Assembly: GCA_023213395.1 (NCBI GenBank)
Contig: CM041465.1
Span: 210,683,741-210,747,740, forward strand
Direction of reading: 5' to 3'
Length of the DNA: 64,000 nucleotides
From: Cycas panzhihuaensis
Taxonomy: Eukaryota; Cycadophyta
A program made the position numbers and the translations under genes. Shown here in pieces: positions 1-13,356 of this stretch (position 1 is its first letter; each line of letters begins with the position of its first letter). The notes beneath the pieces are model-generated. The model did no database searches. It saw nothing but the letters and a program-made list of their open reading frames with translations, and was not told the origin of the DNA.

Positions 1-482
1 CTTATACGAACTTACATCTCCATCCAAGACATATTCCAAATTTTATCCTTTCTTTCTATAGCTTCAAAGCTATGCTTGATCTTAGTTCACAAGTCCTCCT
101 TTTCTTTTTCCTACAATAGGCAATCATCAATCCTTAACCCTCACAATCAATTTTGTTCCCAACGCCTTCACATCTTTTTCCAAAATCCATCCCATTTGGA
201 AACAAAAGGTGCAAATGCAAGGCAAGACCAAGACAAGACATTTGAGATACCTCACAAGTCCCAGGATCCTTTCAATTCAGAACAAGGCATCACAGGTACC
301 TGGTTCCAAGAACAAACATCGGCAAATTCAAGATGCTTGTCAAGACAAATTTCAAAGAAGACACAAGATCGAGCGAAATCTTCATGACCTACAAGATCTA
401 GCCGGAGGTGGTTGGAAGATTAGACCGAGCTACAAGCATTTCTCAATACTGAGGGCTAAGTATTATTTTAAGGAAGGGGAAT
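1..482 (+). pseudogene. Unit 0 (partial): 3' part of the Gag-like internal region
   Basis: This is the right-hand part of an internal region whose start lies outside the window. An open frame at 76-387 matches the last ~100 codons of the Gag-like frame in the other units. It is followed by a purine tract (aaggaagggga) directly before LTR 1. In other copies the same region reads cttcgagggcgaagtatt, whereas here it reads ctgagggctaagtatt. Confidence 0.8.
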
Positions 483-1021
483 TGTAGCATTCCAAAATAT
501 GGTCAAAAGTATAGCATATGACCATTCAAATCAAAGCTCTTTGAACGACGATTCCAACGGTCCGCATTTAAAGTTAATTCGACATCCGCATCAAAAGTTA
601 TGACCATTTAAAGTTGGCTCATTAGTTTTTGGAGAAGTCCCGGCCGACTTCTATTGGTGCAGATTAAGAATAATATCATCTTTTCTCGCCGACTTCTATT
701 GCTATCCGCTGGCCGCCTATTTAAGGAGGATTTGGAATCATTTTGGATCATCAAGAAGAAGTCTTGACAGAGTATTTTCGGCCCTTTGGTGGAGCTTTGT
801 GGAGGGAACCTCGCCTCAAGAGGGATTCTTTATCGCCGAATTTTATGGATCTTTTGGTAACGTTGTATCTATTACTTTATATTCATTTCATGCCATTTTA
901 TATTTGTATTCAAGTGGATTTGTATTATTGCTCTCTTGATTGGGTATTTTGCAAGTGCATTTGGTGGATATTTTGTCTATTTCTATAAAATCTATTAGAA
1001 GAATTCTGTAAGGTTGCTACA
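483..1021 (+). repeat. Array LTR 1
   Basis: 539 bp, starting TGTAGCATTCC and ending GGTTGCTACA, with inverted termini TGTAGCA/TGCTACA. It is preceded by a polypurine tract and followed after two bases by a PBS. A TATA-like ctatttaagg lies near 717 and is the likely promoter. Confidence 0.9.
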
Positions 1022-2537
1022 AGTGGTATCAGAGCTTCGTTTCGAAGGGAAAGGGCAAAGTAGAACATGAGAAGAACACGTGGAACACATAAGGCCTGAG
1101 AAAAAAAATGGAGATGATTTTTTAATTTGGAGGATTATGAGGGCATGAAAATATGGATAGAAGATTTTGAGTTTACGCCCGATATGTAAATGGAAGAATA
1201 TGGACCATTATTAGAAATGATATTGAATGGACGAGCTTATGAGTGGTTCATTAATTGGGCTAAAGAACCTTTTCTATGGTACCAATTTTCAGAGGCGGCT
1301 ACCACAGCTTTTAAAGAACATAAGCAGGGTGAGATTCAAGTAGATGAGGAAGGGCAAGAAGAAGACATTATTGATGAGGAGATCCTAGAGGTTTTGCAAG
1401 TGCTAGAACGAGATCTAGCCCAGAGAAAACAATATGACGACGTAGAAGACTTGGAGCATGCACAAGCAACAGAAGAGTCTCATTTCAATATCAGAGAGGA
1501 AATCCAAGGTGAAGTTACACAAGAGCAGTACAAAGACAATGAAGAACAAGCAAATTTTTCTCAACAAATCTCATGCAAGGTACCCATTGATCCCTGCATT
1601 GCACATGCACATTTTGTTCGGTAGTTTTGTATGTCCTCTCTCTTCCCTAGTTCAATAGCAATACAAGAGCCCTTCTCTCCTCAACCTATAGTTAGCCATG
1701 CTCCTAATTTTCCTAACCTTAGTTTTTCATAGGTCAAATTCTAATTCCTCTCAGAACCCTAGTCCGTCTCTTTACTCACCTACTCCTTTAACCCCTATAA
1801 ACAATCCTCAACAGACACCCTTCAACTTCAATCTGTTTGTCGTTTCACCTCTTAGTATTATCTCTCACAAAACCCGCCTAATTTTTTCCATGCCTCTTCA
1901 ATTCCATATTATCAATATTGTCTTTTTCCATTAAATCTTTTCTTTTATTTGAATACCAATTCTACAACCCTATTAAAATCTTTTTTCATAAAGAACCTCT
2001 ATCACTAATCCCCATCCATCTTTCTCTCCCAAAAGAGTTATGGTTCAACAAAACTTATACGAACTTACATCTCCATCCAAGACATATTCCAAATTTTATC
2101 CTTTCTTTCTATAGCTTCAAAGCTATGCTTGATCTTAGTTCACAAGTCCTCCTTTTCCTTTTCCTACAATAGGCAATCATCAATCCTTAACCCTCACAAT
2201 CAATTTTGTTCCCAACGCCTTCACATCTTTTTCCAAAATCCATCCCATTTGGAAACAAAAGGTGCAAATGCAAGGCAAGACCAAGACAAGACATTTGAGA
2301 TACCTCACAAGTCCCAGGATCCTTTCAATTCAGAACAAGGCATCACAGGTACCTGGTTCCAAGAACAAACATCGGCAAATTCAAGATGCTTGTCAGTACA
2401 GCCCCAAAGAAGACACAAGATCGAGCGAAATCTTCATGACCTACAAGATCTAGCCGGAGGTGGTTGGAAGATTAGACCGAGCTACAAGCATTTCTCAATA
2501 CTTCGAGGGCGAAGTATTATTTTAAGGGAAGGGGAAT
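1022..2537 (+). pseudogene. Unit 1 internal region, Gag-like frame
   Basis: The initiator ATG (1108) is out of frame here because gagacagatt of units 5-7 reads gagatgatt. The frame is open at 1190-1624 (144 codons). It holds a Gag/capsid-like core (GRAYEWFINW, EPFLWYQF) and then a strongly acidic segment (DEEGQEEDIIDEEILE). Continuations of the Ser/Pro-rich, hydrophobic second half are open at 1698-1934, 1918-2172 and 2129-2542. The general pattern G-x-A-x-x-W-F of plant gypsy Gag is visible, but no zinc knuckle and no enzymatic domain is seen. The polypurine tract precedes LTR 2. Confidence 0.75.
1024..1035 (+). promoter_or_regulatory. Primer-binding site (initiator-Met tRNA type)
   Basis: TGGTATCAGAGC lies two bases after the LTR end and is complementary to the 3' end of plant initiator-Met tRNA. 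Equivalent sites begin at 5129, 7182, 9245, 11309 and 13359. The site at 3079 reads TGGTATCGAGC and has lost one base. LTR 8 has no PBS after it. Confidence 0.9.
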
Positions 2538-3076
2538 TGTAGCATTCCAAAATATGGTCAAAAGTATAGCATATGACCATTCAAATCAAAGCTCTTTGAA
2601 CGACGATTCCAACGGTCCGCATTTAAAGTTAATTCGACATCCGCATCAAAAGTTATGACCATTTAAAGTTGGCTCTTAGTTTTTGGAGAAGTCCCGCCGA
2701 CTTCTATTGGTGCAAGATAAGAATAATATCATCTTTTCTCGCCGACTTCTATTGCTATCCGCTGGCCGCCTATTTAAGGAGGATTTGCGGAATCATTTTG
2801 GATCATCAAGAAGAAGTCTTGGATCAGAGTATTTTCGCCCTTTCGAGGAGCTTTGTGGAGGGAACCTCGTCAAGAGGGATTCTTTATCGTCAAGAATTTA
2901 TGGATCTTTTGGTAACGTTGTATCTATTACTTTATATTCATTTCATGCCATTTTATATTTGTATTCAAGTGGATTTGTATTATTGCTCTCTTGATTGGGT
3001 ATTTTGCAAGTGCATTTGGTGGATATTTTGTCTATTTCTATAAAATCTATTAGAAGAATTCTGTAAGGTTGCTACA
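2538..3076 (+). repeat. Array LTR 2
   Basis: 539 bp, TGTAGCATTCC...GGTTGCTACA. It is shared between units 1 and 2. The following PBS is damaged (TGGTATCGAGC). Confidence 0.9.
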
Positions 3077-4589
3077 AGTGGTATCGAGCTTCGCTTCAAG
3101 GGAAAGGGCAAAGTAGAACATGAGAAGAACACGTGGAACACATAAGGCCCGAGAAAAAAATGGAGATGATTTTTTAATTTGGAGGATTATGAGGGCATGA
3201 AAATATGGATAGAAGATTTTGAGTTTACGCCCCGATACGTAAATGGAAGAATAGGGACCATTATTAGAAATGATATTGAATGGACGAGCTTATGAGTGGT
3301 TCATTAATTGGGCTAAAGAACCTTTTCTATGGTACCAATTTTCAGAGGCGGCTACCACAGCTTTTAAAGAACATAAGCAGGCTGAGATTCAAGTAGATGA
3401 GGAAGGGCAAGAAGAAGACATTATTGATGAGGAGATCCTAGAGGTTTTGCAAGTGCTAGAACGAGATCTAGCCCAGAAAACAATATGACGACGAGAAGAC
3501 TTGGAGCATGCACAAGCAATGTAAGAGTCTCATTTCAATATCAGAGAGGAAATCCAAGGTGAAGTTACACAAGAGCAGTACAAAGACAATGAAGAACAAG
3601 CAAATTTTTCTCAACAAATCTCATGCAAGGTACCCATTGATCCTGCATTGCACATGCACATTTTGTTCGGTAGTTTTGTATGTCCTCTCCTTCCCTAGTT
3701 CAATAGCAATACAAGAGCCCTTCTCTCCTCAACCTATAGTTAGCCATGCTCCTAATTTTCCTAACCTTAGTTTTTTCATAGGTCAAATTCTAATTCCTCT
3801 CTGTAACCCTAGTCCATCTCTTTACTCACCTACTCCTTAACCCCTATAAACAATCCTCAACAGACACCCTTCAACTTCAATCTGCTTTGTCGTTTCACCT
3901 CTTAGTATTATCTCTCACAAAACCAGCCTAATTTTTTCCATGCCTCTTCAATTCCATATTATCAATATTGTCTTTTTCCATTAAATCTTTTCTTTTATTT
4001 GAATACCAATTCTACAACCCTATTAAAATCTTTTTTCATAAAGAACCTCTATCACTAATCCCCCATCCATCTTTCTCTCCCAAAAAGAGTTATGGTTCAA
4101 CAAAACTTATACGAACTTACATCTCCATCCAAGACATATTCCAAATTTTATCCTTTCTTTCTATAGCTTCAAAGCTATGCTTGATCTTAGTTCACAAGTC
4201 CTCCTTTTCTTTTTCCTACAATAGGCAATCATCAATCCTTAACCCTCACAATCAATTTTGTTCCCAACGCCTTCACATCTTTTTCCAAAATCCATCCCAT
4301 TTGGAAACAAAAGGTGCAAATGCAAGGCAAGACCAAGACAAGACATTTGAGATACCTCACAAGTCCCAGGATCCTTTCAATTCAGAACAAGGCATCACAG
4401 GTACCTGGTTCCAAGAACAAACATCGGCAAATTCAAGATGCTTGTCAGTACAGCCCCAAAGAAGACACAAGATCGAGCGAAATCTTCATGACCTACAAGA
4501 TCTAGCCGGAGGTGGTTGGAAGATTAGACCGAGCTACAAGCATTTCTCAATACTTCGAGGGCGAAGTATTATTTTAAGAGAAGGGGAAT
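3077..4589 (+). pseudogene. Unit 2 internal region, Gag-like frame
   Basis: The Gag-like core is open at 3270-3488. Further pieces are open at 3508-3840 (a shifted frame) and 3968-4594. The last, 208 codons, is the longest uninterrupted stretch of the second half apart from unit 4. A TAA replaces the CAG codon found in units 1 and 3 (gcaatgtaag against gcaacagaag). Differences from neighbouring units are mainly single-base indels. Confidence 0.75.
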
Positions 4590-5126
4590 TGTAGCATTCC
4601 AAAATATGGTCAAAAGTATAGCATATGACCATTCAAATCAAAGCTCTTTGAACGACGATTCCAACGGTCCGCATTTAAAGTTAATTCGACATCCGCATCA
4701 AAAGTTATGACCATTTAAAGTTGGCTCGCTAGTTTTTGGAGAAGTCCCGCCGACTTCTATTGGTGCAGATATTAAGAATAATATCATCTTTTCTCGCCGA
4801 CTTCTATTGCTATCCGCTGGCCGCCTATTTAAGGAGGATTTGCGGAATCATTTTGGATCATCAAGAAGAAGTCTTGACCAGTATTTTCGGCCCTTTCGAG
4901 GAGCTTTGTGGAGGGAACCTCGCCTCAAGAGGGATTCTTTATCGCCGAATTTATGGATCTTTTGGTAACGTTGTATCTATTACTTTATATTCATTTCATG
5001 CCATTTTATATTTGTATTCAAGTGTATTTGTATTATTGCTCTTGATTGGGTATTTTGCAAGTGCATTTGGTGGATATTTTGTCTATTTCTATAAAATCTA
5101 TTAGAAGAATTCGTAAGGTTGCTACA
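4590..5126 (+). repeat. Array LTR 3
   Basis: 537 bp, same termini as the other array LTRs. Small internal losses relative to LTR 1, such as ttcgtaagg against ttctgtaagg near the 3' end. Confidence 0.9.
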
Positions 5127-6640
5127 AGTGGTATCAGAGCATCGTTTCGAAGGGAAAGGGCAAAGTAGAACATGAGAAGAACACGTGGAACACATAAGGC
5201 CTGAGAAAAAATGGAGATGATTTTTTAATTTGGAGGATTATGAGGGCATGAAAATATGGATAGAAGATTTTGAGTTTACGTCTGATACAGAAATGGAAGA
5301 ATATGGACCATTATTAGAAATGATATTGAATGGACGAGCTTATGAGTGGTTCATTAATTGGGCTAAAGAACCTTTTCTATGGTACCAATTTTCAGAGGCG
5401 GCTACCATGGCTTTTAAAGAACATAAGGTGGTGAGATTCAAGTAGATGAGGAAGGGCAAGAAGAAGACATTATTGATGAGGAGATCCTAGAGGTTTTGCA
5501 AGTGCTAGAACGAGATCTAGCCCAGAGAAAACAATATGACGACGTAGAAGACTTGGAGCATGCACAAGCAACAGAAGAGTCTCATTTCAATATCAGAGAG
5601 GAAATCCAAGGTGAAGTTACACAAGAGCAGTACAAAGACAATGAAGAACAAGCAAATTTTTCTCAACAAATCTCATGCAAGGTACCCATTGATCCTGCAT
5701 TGCACATGCACATTTTGTTCGGTAGTTTTGTATGTCCTCTCTTCCCTAGTTCAATAGCAATACAAGAGCCCTTCTCTCCTCAACCTATAGTTAGCCATGC
5801 TCCTAATTTTCCTAACCTTAGTTTTTTCATAGGTCAAATTCTAATTCCTCTCAGAACCCTAGTCCGTCTCTTTACTCACCTACTCCTTTAACCCCTATAA
5901 ACAATCCTCAACAGACACCCTTCAACTTCAATCTGCTTGTCGTTTCACCTCTTAGTATTATCTCTCACAAAACCCGCCTAATTTTTTCCATGCCTCTTCA
6001 ATTCCATATTATCAATATTGTCTTTTCCATTAAATCTTTTCTTTTATTTGAATACCAATTCTACAACCCTATTAAAATCTTTTTTTCATAAAGAACCTCT
6101 ATCACTAATCCCCCATCCATCTTTCTCTCCCCAAAAGAGTTATGGTTCAACAAAACTTATACGAACTTACATCTCCATCCAAGACATATTCCAAATTTTA
6201 TCCTTTCTTTCTATAGCTTCAAAGCTATGCTTGATCTTAGTTCACAAGTCCTCCTTTTCTTTTTCCTACAATAGGCAATCATCAATCCTTAACCCTCACA
6301 ATCAATTTTGTTCCCAACGCCTTCACATCTTTTTCCAAAATCCATCCCATTTGGAAACAAAAGGTGCAAATGCAAGCCAAGACCAAGACAAGACATTTGA
6401 GATACCTCACAAGTCCCAGGATCCTTTCAATTCAGAACAAGGCATCACAGGTACCTGGTTCCAAGAACAAACATCGGCAAATTCAAGATGCTTGTCAAGA
6501 CAAATTTCAAAGAAGACACAAGATCGAGCGAAATCTTCATGACCTACAAGATCTAGCCGGAGGTGGTTGGAAGATTAGACCGAGCTACAAGCATTTCTCA
6601 ATACTTCGAGGGCGAAGTATTATTTTAAGGGAAGGGGAAT
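5127..6640 (+). pseudogene. Unit 3 internal region, Gag-like frame
   Basis: The Gag core is open at 5230-5445 and then shifts where the CAG-containing aagcagggtgag of other units reads aaggtggtgag. The frame at 5496-5891 reads from the acidic segment into the Ser/Pro-rich half without a stop. This shows the two halves belong to one ancestral reading frame. A third open stretch is at 6018-6542. Confidence 0.75.
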
Positions 6641-7179
6641 TGTAGCATTCCAAAATATGGTCAAAAGTATAGCATATGACCATTCAAATCAAAGCTCTTT
6701 GAACGACGATTCCAACGGTCCGCATTTAAAGTTAATTCGACATCCGCATCAAAAGTTATGACCATTTAAAGTTGGCTCGCTAGTTTTTGGAGAAGTCCCG
6801 CCGACTTCTATTGGTGCGATAAGAATAATATCATCTTTTCTGGCCGACTTCTATTGCTATCCGTTGGCCGCCTATTTAAGGAGGATTTGCGGAATCATTT
6901 TGGATCATCAAGAAGAAGTCTTGGATCAGAGTATTTTCGGCCCTTTCGAGGAGCTTTGTGGAGGGAACCTCGCCTCAAGAGGGATTCTTTATCGTCGAAT
7001 TTTATGATCTTTTGGTAACGTTGTATCTATTACTTTATATTCATTTCATGCCATTTTATATTTGTATTCAAGTGGATTTGTATTATTGCTCTCTTGATTG
7101 GGTATTTTGCAAGTGCATTTGGTGGATATTTTGTCTATTTCTATAAAATCTATTAGAAGAATTCTGTAAGGTTGCTACA
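6641..7179 (+). repeat. Array LTR 4
   Basis: 539 bp, TGTAGCATTCC...GGTTGCTACA, with a purine tract before it and a PBS at 7182-7193 after it. Confidence 0.9.
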
Positions 7180-8694
7180 AGTGGTATCAGAGCATCGCTT
7201 CAAGGAAAGGGCAAAGTAGAACATGAGAAGAACACGTGGAACACATAAGGCCCGAGAAAAAAATGGAGATGATTTTTTAATTTGGAGGATTATGAGGGCA
7301 TGAAAATATGGATAGAAGATTTTGAGTTTACGTCGTCTGTAAATGGAAGAATATGAACCATTATTAGAAATGATATTGAATGGACGAGCTTATGAGTGGT
7401 TCATTAATTGGGCTAAAGAACCTTTTCTATGGTACCAATTTTCAGAGGCGGCTACCATACCTTTTAAAGAACATAAGCAGGGTGAGATTCAAGTAGATGA
7501 GGAAGGGCAAGAAGAAGACATTATTGATGAGGAGATCCTAGAGGTTTTGCAAGTGCTAGAACGAGATCTAGCCGGAGAAAACAATATGACGTAGAAGACT
7601 TGGAGCATGCACAAGCAATGTAAGAGTCTCATTTCAATATCAGAGAGGAAATCCAAGGTGAAGTTACACAAGAGCAGTACAAAGACAATGAAGAACAAGC
7701 AAATTTTTCTCAACAAATCTCATGCAAGGTACCCATTGATCCTGCATTGCACATGCACATTTTGTTCGGTAGTTTTGTATGTCCTCTCTCTTTCCCTAGT
7801 TCAATAGCAATACAAGAGCCCTTCTCTCCTCAACCTATAGTTAGCCATGCTCCTAATTTTCCTAACCTTAGTTTTTTCATAGGTCAAATTCTAATTCCTC
7901 TCTGTAACCCTAGTCCGTCTCTTTACTCACCTACTCCTTTAACCCCTATAAACAATCCTCAACAGACACCCTTCAACTTCAATCTGCTTGTCGTTTCACC
8001 TCTTAGTATTATCTCTCACAAAACCCAGTCTAATTTTTTCCATGCCTCTTCAATTCCATATTATCAATATTGTCTTTTTCCATTAAATCTTTTCTTTTAT
8101 TTGAATACCAATTCTACAACCCTATTAAAATCTTTTGTGCATAAAGAACCTCTATCACTAATCCCCCATCCATCTTTCTCTCCCAAAAAGAGTTATGGTT
8201 CAGCAAAACTTATACGAACTTACATCTCCATCCAAGACATATTCCAAATTTTATCCTTTCTTTCTATAGCTTCAAAGCTATGCTTGATCTTAGTTCACAA
8301 GTCCTCCTTTTCTTTTTCCTACAATAGGCAATCATCAATCCTTAACCCTCACAATCAATTTTGTTCCCAACGCCTTCACATCTCTTTCCAAAACCCATCC
8401 CATTTGGAAACAAAAGGTGCAAATGCAAGGCAAGACCAAGACAAGACATTTGAGATACCTCACAAGTCCTGTGATCCTTTCAATTCAGAACAAGGCATCA
8501 CAGGTACCTGGTTCCAAGAACAAACATCGGCAAATTCAAGATGCTTGTCAAGATCAAATTTCAAAGAAGACACAAGATCGAGCGAAATCTTCATGACCTA
8601 CAAGATCTAGCCGGAGGTGGTTGGAAGATTAGACCGAGCTACAAGCATTTCTCAATACTTCGAGGGCGGAGTATTATTTTAAGGGAAGGGGAAT
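7180..8694 (+). pseudogene. Unit 4 internal region, longest second-half ORF
   Basis: The Gag-like core is open at 7343-7594. The second half is open at 7747-8610 for 287 codons, from the segment HMHILFGSFVC to the DTRSSEIF tail, the longest such frame in the array. Proteins of this composition (Ser, Pro, Phe, Leu rich) are not recognised as a known domain. Because it keeps the same frame as the divergent copy at 52,761-53,381, it is probably part of the ancestral Gag-like protein. Confidence 0.75.
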
Positions 8695-9242
8695 TGTAGC
8701 ATTCCAAAATATGGTCAAAAGTATAGCATATGACCATTCAAATCAAAGCTCTTTGAACGACGATTCCAACGGTCCAGACGAAAGTTAATTCTGACATCTG
8801 CATCAAAAGTTATGACCATTTAAAGTTGGCCTGCTAGTTTTTGGAGAAGTCCTGGCCGACTTCTATTGGTGCAGTATTAAGAATAATATCATCTTTTCTG
8901 GCCGACTTCTATTGCTATCCGTTGGCCGCCTATTTAAGGAGGATTTGCGGAATCATTTTGGATCATCGAAGAAGAAGTCTTGGACTGTAGTATTTTCGGC
9001 CCTTTCGAGGAGCTTTGTGGAGGGAACCTCGCCTCGAAGAGGGATTCTTTATCGTCAGTAATTTGCGGGATCTTTTGGTAACGTTGTATCTATTACTTTA
9101 TATTCATTTCATGCCATTTTATATTTGTATTCAAGTGGATTTGTATTATTGCTCTCTTGATTGGGTATTTTGCAAGTGCATTTGGTGGATATTTTGTCTA
9201 TTTCTATAAAATCTATTAGAAGAATTCTGTAAGGTTGCTACA
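8695..9242 (+). repeat. Array LTR 5
   Basis: 548 bp. Together with LTRs 6 and 8 it forms a longer subtype that keeps ggtccagacgaaag and tctgacatctgc, where LTRs 1-4 read ggtccgcatttaaag and tcgacatccgc. Confidence 0.9.
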
Positions 9243-10760
9243 AGTGGTATCAGAGCATCGTTTCGAAGGGAAAGGGCAAAGTAGAACATGAGAAGAACAC
9301 GTGGAACACATAAAGCCTGAGAAAAAAAATGGAGACAGATTTTTTTAATTTGGAGGATTATGAGGGCATGAAAATATGGATAGAAGATTTTGAGTTTACG
9401 TCTGATACAGAAATGGAAGAATATGGACCATTATTAGAAATGATATTGAATGGACGAGCTTATGAGTGGTTCATTAATTGGGCTAAAGAACCTTTTCTAT
9501 GGTACCAATTTTCAGAGGCGGCTACCACAGCTTTTAAAGAACATAAGCAGGGTGAGATTCAAGTAGATGAGGAAGGGCAAGAAGAAGACATTATTGATGA
9601 GGAGATCCTAGAGGTTTTGCAAGTGCTAGAACGAGATCTAGCCGGAGAAAACAATATGACGACGTAGAAGACTTGGAGCATGCACAAGCAATGTAAGAGT
9701 CTCATTTCAATATCAGAGAGGAAATCCAAGGTGAAGTTACACAAGAGCAGTACAAAGACAATGAAGAACAAGCAAATTTTTCTCAACAAATCTCATGCAA
9801 GGTACCCATTGATCCTGCATTGCACATGCACATTTTGTTCGGTAGTTTTGTATGTCCTCTCTCTTTCCCTAGTTCAATAGCAATACAAGAGCCCTTCTCT
9901 CCTCAACCTATAGTTAGCCATGCTCCTAATTTTCCTAACCTTAGTTTTTTCATAGGTCAAATTCTAATTCCTCTCTGTAACCCTAGTCCGTCTCTTTACT
10001 CACCTACTCCTTTAACCCCTATAAACAATCCTCAACCAGACACCCTTCACCTTCACTCTGCTTGTCGGTTTCACCTCTTAGTATTATCTCTCACAAAACC
10101 AGTCTAATTTTTTCCATGCCTCTTCAATTCCATATTATCAATATTGTCTTTTTCCATTAAATCTTTTCTTTTATTTGAATACCAATTCTACAACCCTATT
10201 AAAATCTTTTTTCATAAAGAACCACTATCACTAATCCCCATCCATCTTTCTCTCCCAAAAGAGTTATGGTTCAACAAAACTTATACGAACTTACATCTCC
10301 ATCCAAGACATATTCCAAATTTTATCCTTTCTTTCTATAGCTTCAAAGCTATGCTTGATCTTAGTTCACAAGTCCTCCTTTTCTTTTTCCTACAATAGGC
10401 AATCATCAATCCTTAACCCTCACAATCAATTTTGTTCCCAACGCCTTCACATCTTTTTCCAAAATCCATCCCATTTGGAAACAAAAGGTGCAAATGCAAG
10501 GCAAGACCAAGACAAGACATTTGAGATACCTCACAAGTCCGTGATCCTTTCAATTCAGAACAAGGCATCACAGGTACCTGGCTCCAGGGACAGACATCGG
10601 CACACTCGAGATGCTTGTCAAGACAAATTTCAAAGAAGACACAAGATCGAGCGAAATCTTCATGACCTACAAGATCTAGCCGAGGTGGTTGGAAGATCGC
10701 AGAGCTACAAGCATTTCTCAATACTTCGAGGGCAAAGTATTATTTTAAGGGAAGGGGAAT
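9243..10760 (+). pseudogene. Unit 5 internal region with intact Gag-like N-terminus
   Basis: This unit keeps the probable native start at 9329 (METDFFNLEDYEGMK). It is open for 112 codons through the Gag-like core, then stops (TAG) at the gacgtagaag site because of a one-base shift. Other open stretches are 9820-10107 and 10355-10765. Judged from units 5-7 together, the ancestral frame would run from here to about 10,660, roughly 440 codons. Confidence 0.78.
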
Positions 10761-11306
10761 TGTAGCATTCCAAAATATGGTCAAAAGTATAGCATATGAC
10801 CATTCAAATCAAAGCTCTTTGAACGACGATTCCAACGGTCCAGACGAAAGTTAATTCTGACATCTGCATCAAAAGTTATGACCATTTAAAGTTGGCCTGC
10901 TAGTTTTTGGAGAAGTCCTGGCCGACTTCTATTGGTGCAGTATTAAGAATAATATCATCTTTTCTAGCCGACTTCTATTGCTATCCGTTGGCCGCCTATT
11001 TAAGGAGGATTTGCGGAATCATTTTGGATCATCGAAGAAGAAGTCTTGGACTGTAGTATTTTCGGCCCTTTCGAGGAGCTTTGTGGAGGGAACCTCGCCT
11101 CAAGAGGATTCTTTATCGTCGAGAATTTGCGGGATGTTTTGGTAACGTTGTATCTATTACTTTATATTCATTTCATGCCATTTTATATTTGTATTCAAGT
11201 GGATTTGTATTATTGCTCTCTTGATTGGGTATTTTGCAAGTGCATTTGCTGGATATTTTGTCTATTTCTATAAAATCTATTAGAAGAATTCTGTAAGGTT
11301 GCTACA
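10761..11306 (+). repeat. Array LTR 6
   Basis: 546 bp, same subtype as LTRs 5 and 8, PBS at 11309-11320. Confidence 0.9.
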
Positions 11307-12817
11307 AGTGGTATCAGAGCATCGTTTCGAAGAGAAAGGGCAAAGTAGAACATGAGAAGAACACGTGGAACACATAAAGCCTGAGAAAAAAAATGGAGAC
11401 AGATTTTTTTAATTTGGAGGATTATGAGGGCATGAAAATATGGATAGAAGATTTTGAGTTTACGTCTACGTCTGAAATGGAAGAATATGGACCATTATTA
11501 GAAATGATATTGAATGGACGAGCTTATGAGTGGTTCATTAATTGGGCTAAAGAACCTTTTCTATGGTACCAATTTTTGAGGCGGCTACCATGACTTTTAA
11601 AGAACATAAGGTGGTGAGATTCAAGTAGATGAGGAAGGGCAAGAAGAAGACATTATTGATGAGGAGATCCTAGAGGTTTTGCAAGTGCTAGAACGAGAGC
11701 TAGCCCGGAGAAAACAATATGACGACGTAGAAGACTTGGAGCATGCACAAGCAATGTAAGAGTCTCATTTCAATATCGTAGAGGAAATCCAAGGTGAAGT
11801 TACACAAGAGCGGACAAAGACAATGAAGAACAAGCAAATTTTTCTCAACAAATCTCATGCAAGGTACCCATTTCTGCATTGCACATGCACATTTTGTTCG
11901 GTAGTTTTGTATGTCCTCTCTCTTTCCCTAGTTCAATAGCAATACAAGAGCCCTTCTCTCCTCAACCTATAGTTAGCCATGCTCCTAATTTTCCTAACCT
12001 TAGTTTTTTCATAGGTCAAATTCTAATTCCTCTCTGTAACCCTAGTCCCTCTCTTTACTCACCTACTCCTTTAACCCCTATAAACAATCCTCAACAGACA
12101 CCCTTCAACTTCAATCTGCTTGTCGTTTCACCTCTTAGTATTATCTCTCACAAAACCAGTCTAATTTTTCCATGCCTATTCAATTCCATATTATCAATAT
12201 TGTCTTTTTCCATTAAATCTTTTCTTTTATTTGAATACCAATTCTACAACCCTATTAAAATCTTTTTTCATAAAGAACCTCTATCACTAATCCCCATCCA
12301 TCTTTCTCTCCCAAAAGAGTTATGGTTCAACAAAACTTATACGAACTTACATCTCCATCCAAGACATATTCCAAATTTTATCCTTTCTTTCTTTCTATAG
12401 CTTCAAAGCTATGCTTGATCTTAGTTCACAAGTCCTCCTTTTCTTTTTCCTACAATAGGCAATCATCAATCCTTAACCCTCACAATCAATTTTGTTCCCA
12501 ACGCCTTCACATCTTTTCCAAAATCCATCCCATTTGGAAACAAAAGGTGCAAATGCAAGCCAAGACCAAGACAAGACATTTGAGATACCTCACAAGTCCT
12601 GTGATCCTTTCAATTCGTAACAAGGCATCACAGTACCGGTTCCAAGAACAAACATCGGCAAATTCAAGATGCTTGTCAAGACAAATTTCAAAGAAGACAC
12701 AAGATCGAGCGAAATCTTCATGACCTACAAGATCTAGCCGGACGTGGTTGGAAGATTAGACCGAGCTACAAGCATTTCTCAATACTTGAGGGCAGTATTA
12801 TTTTAAGGAAGGGGAAT
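11307..12817 (+). pseudogene. Unit 6 internal region, Gag-like frame
   Basis: The native-type start at 11393 is present. The frame is lost at codon 66, where ccaattttcagaggcgg of other units reads ccaatttttgaggcgg, so a CAG is missing. The second half is open at 11879-12400 and 12322-12723. It has a local duplication, tctacgtctg, in the region that reads tctgatacag elsewhere. Confidence 0.75.
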
Positions 12818-13356
12818 TGTAGCATTCCAAAATATGGTCAAAAGTATAGCATATGACCATTCAAATCAAAGCTCTTTGAACAGCGATTCCAACGGTCCGA
12901 AAGTTAATTCGACATCTGCATCAAAAGTTATGACCATTTAAAGTTGGCTGCTAGTTTTTGGAGAAGTCCCGCCGACTTCTATTGGTGCGATATTAAGAAC
13001 AATATCATCTTTTCTGGCCGACTTCTATTGCTACCCGTTGGCCGCCTATTTAAGGAGGATTTGCGGAATCATTTTGGACCATCAAGAAGAAGTCTTGGGT
13101 GTAGTATTTTCGGCCCTTTCGAGGAGCTTTGTGGAGGGAACCTCGCCTCGAAGAGGGATTCTTTATCGTCAGGAATTTGCGGGATCTTTTGGTAACGTTG
13201 TATCTATTACTTTATATTCATTTCATGCCATTTTATATTTGTATTCAAGTGGATTTGTATTATTGCTCTCTTGATTGGGTATTTTGCAAGTGCATTTGGT
13301 GGATATTTTGTCTATTTCTATAAAATCTATTAGAAGAATTCTGTAAGGTTGCTACA
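12818..13356 (+). repeat. Array LTR 7
   Basis: 539 bp. It is intermediate in type: ggtccgaaagtt near 12,896 lies between the two other LTR variants. PBS at 13359-13370. Confidence 0.9.

Noticed and set aside
10413-10721. 102-codon minus-strand ORF across the array unit
   Set aside because: It lies opposite the Gag-like frame, is not kept in most units and has no recognised domain.
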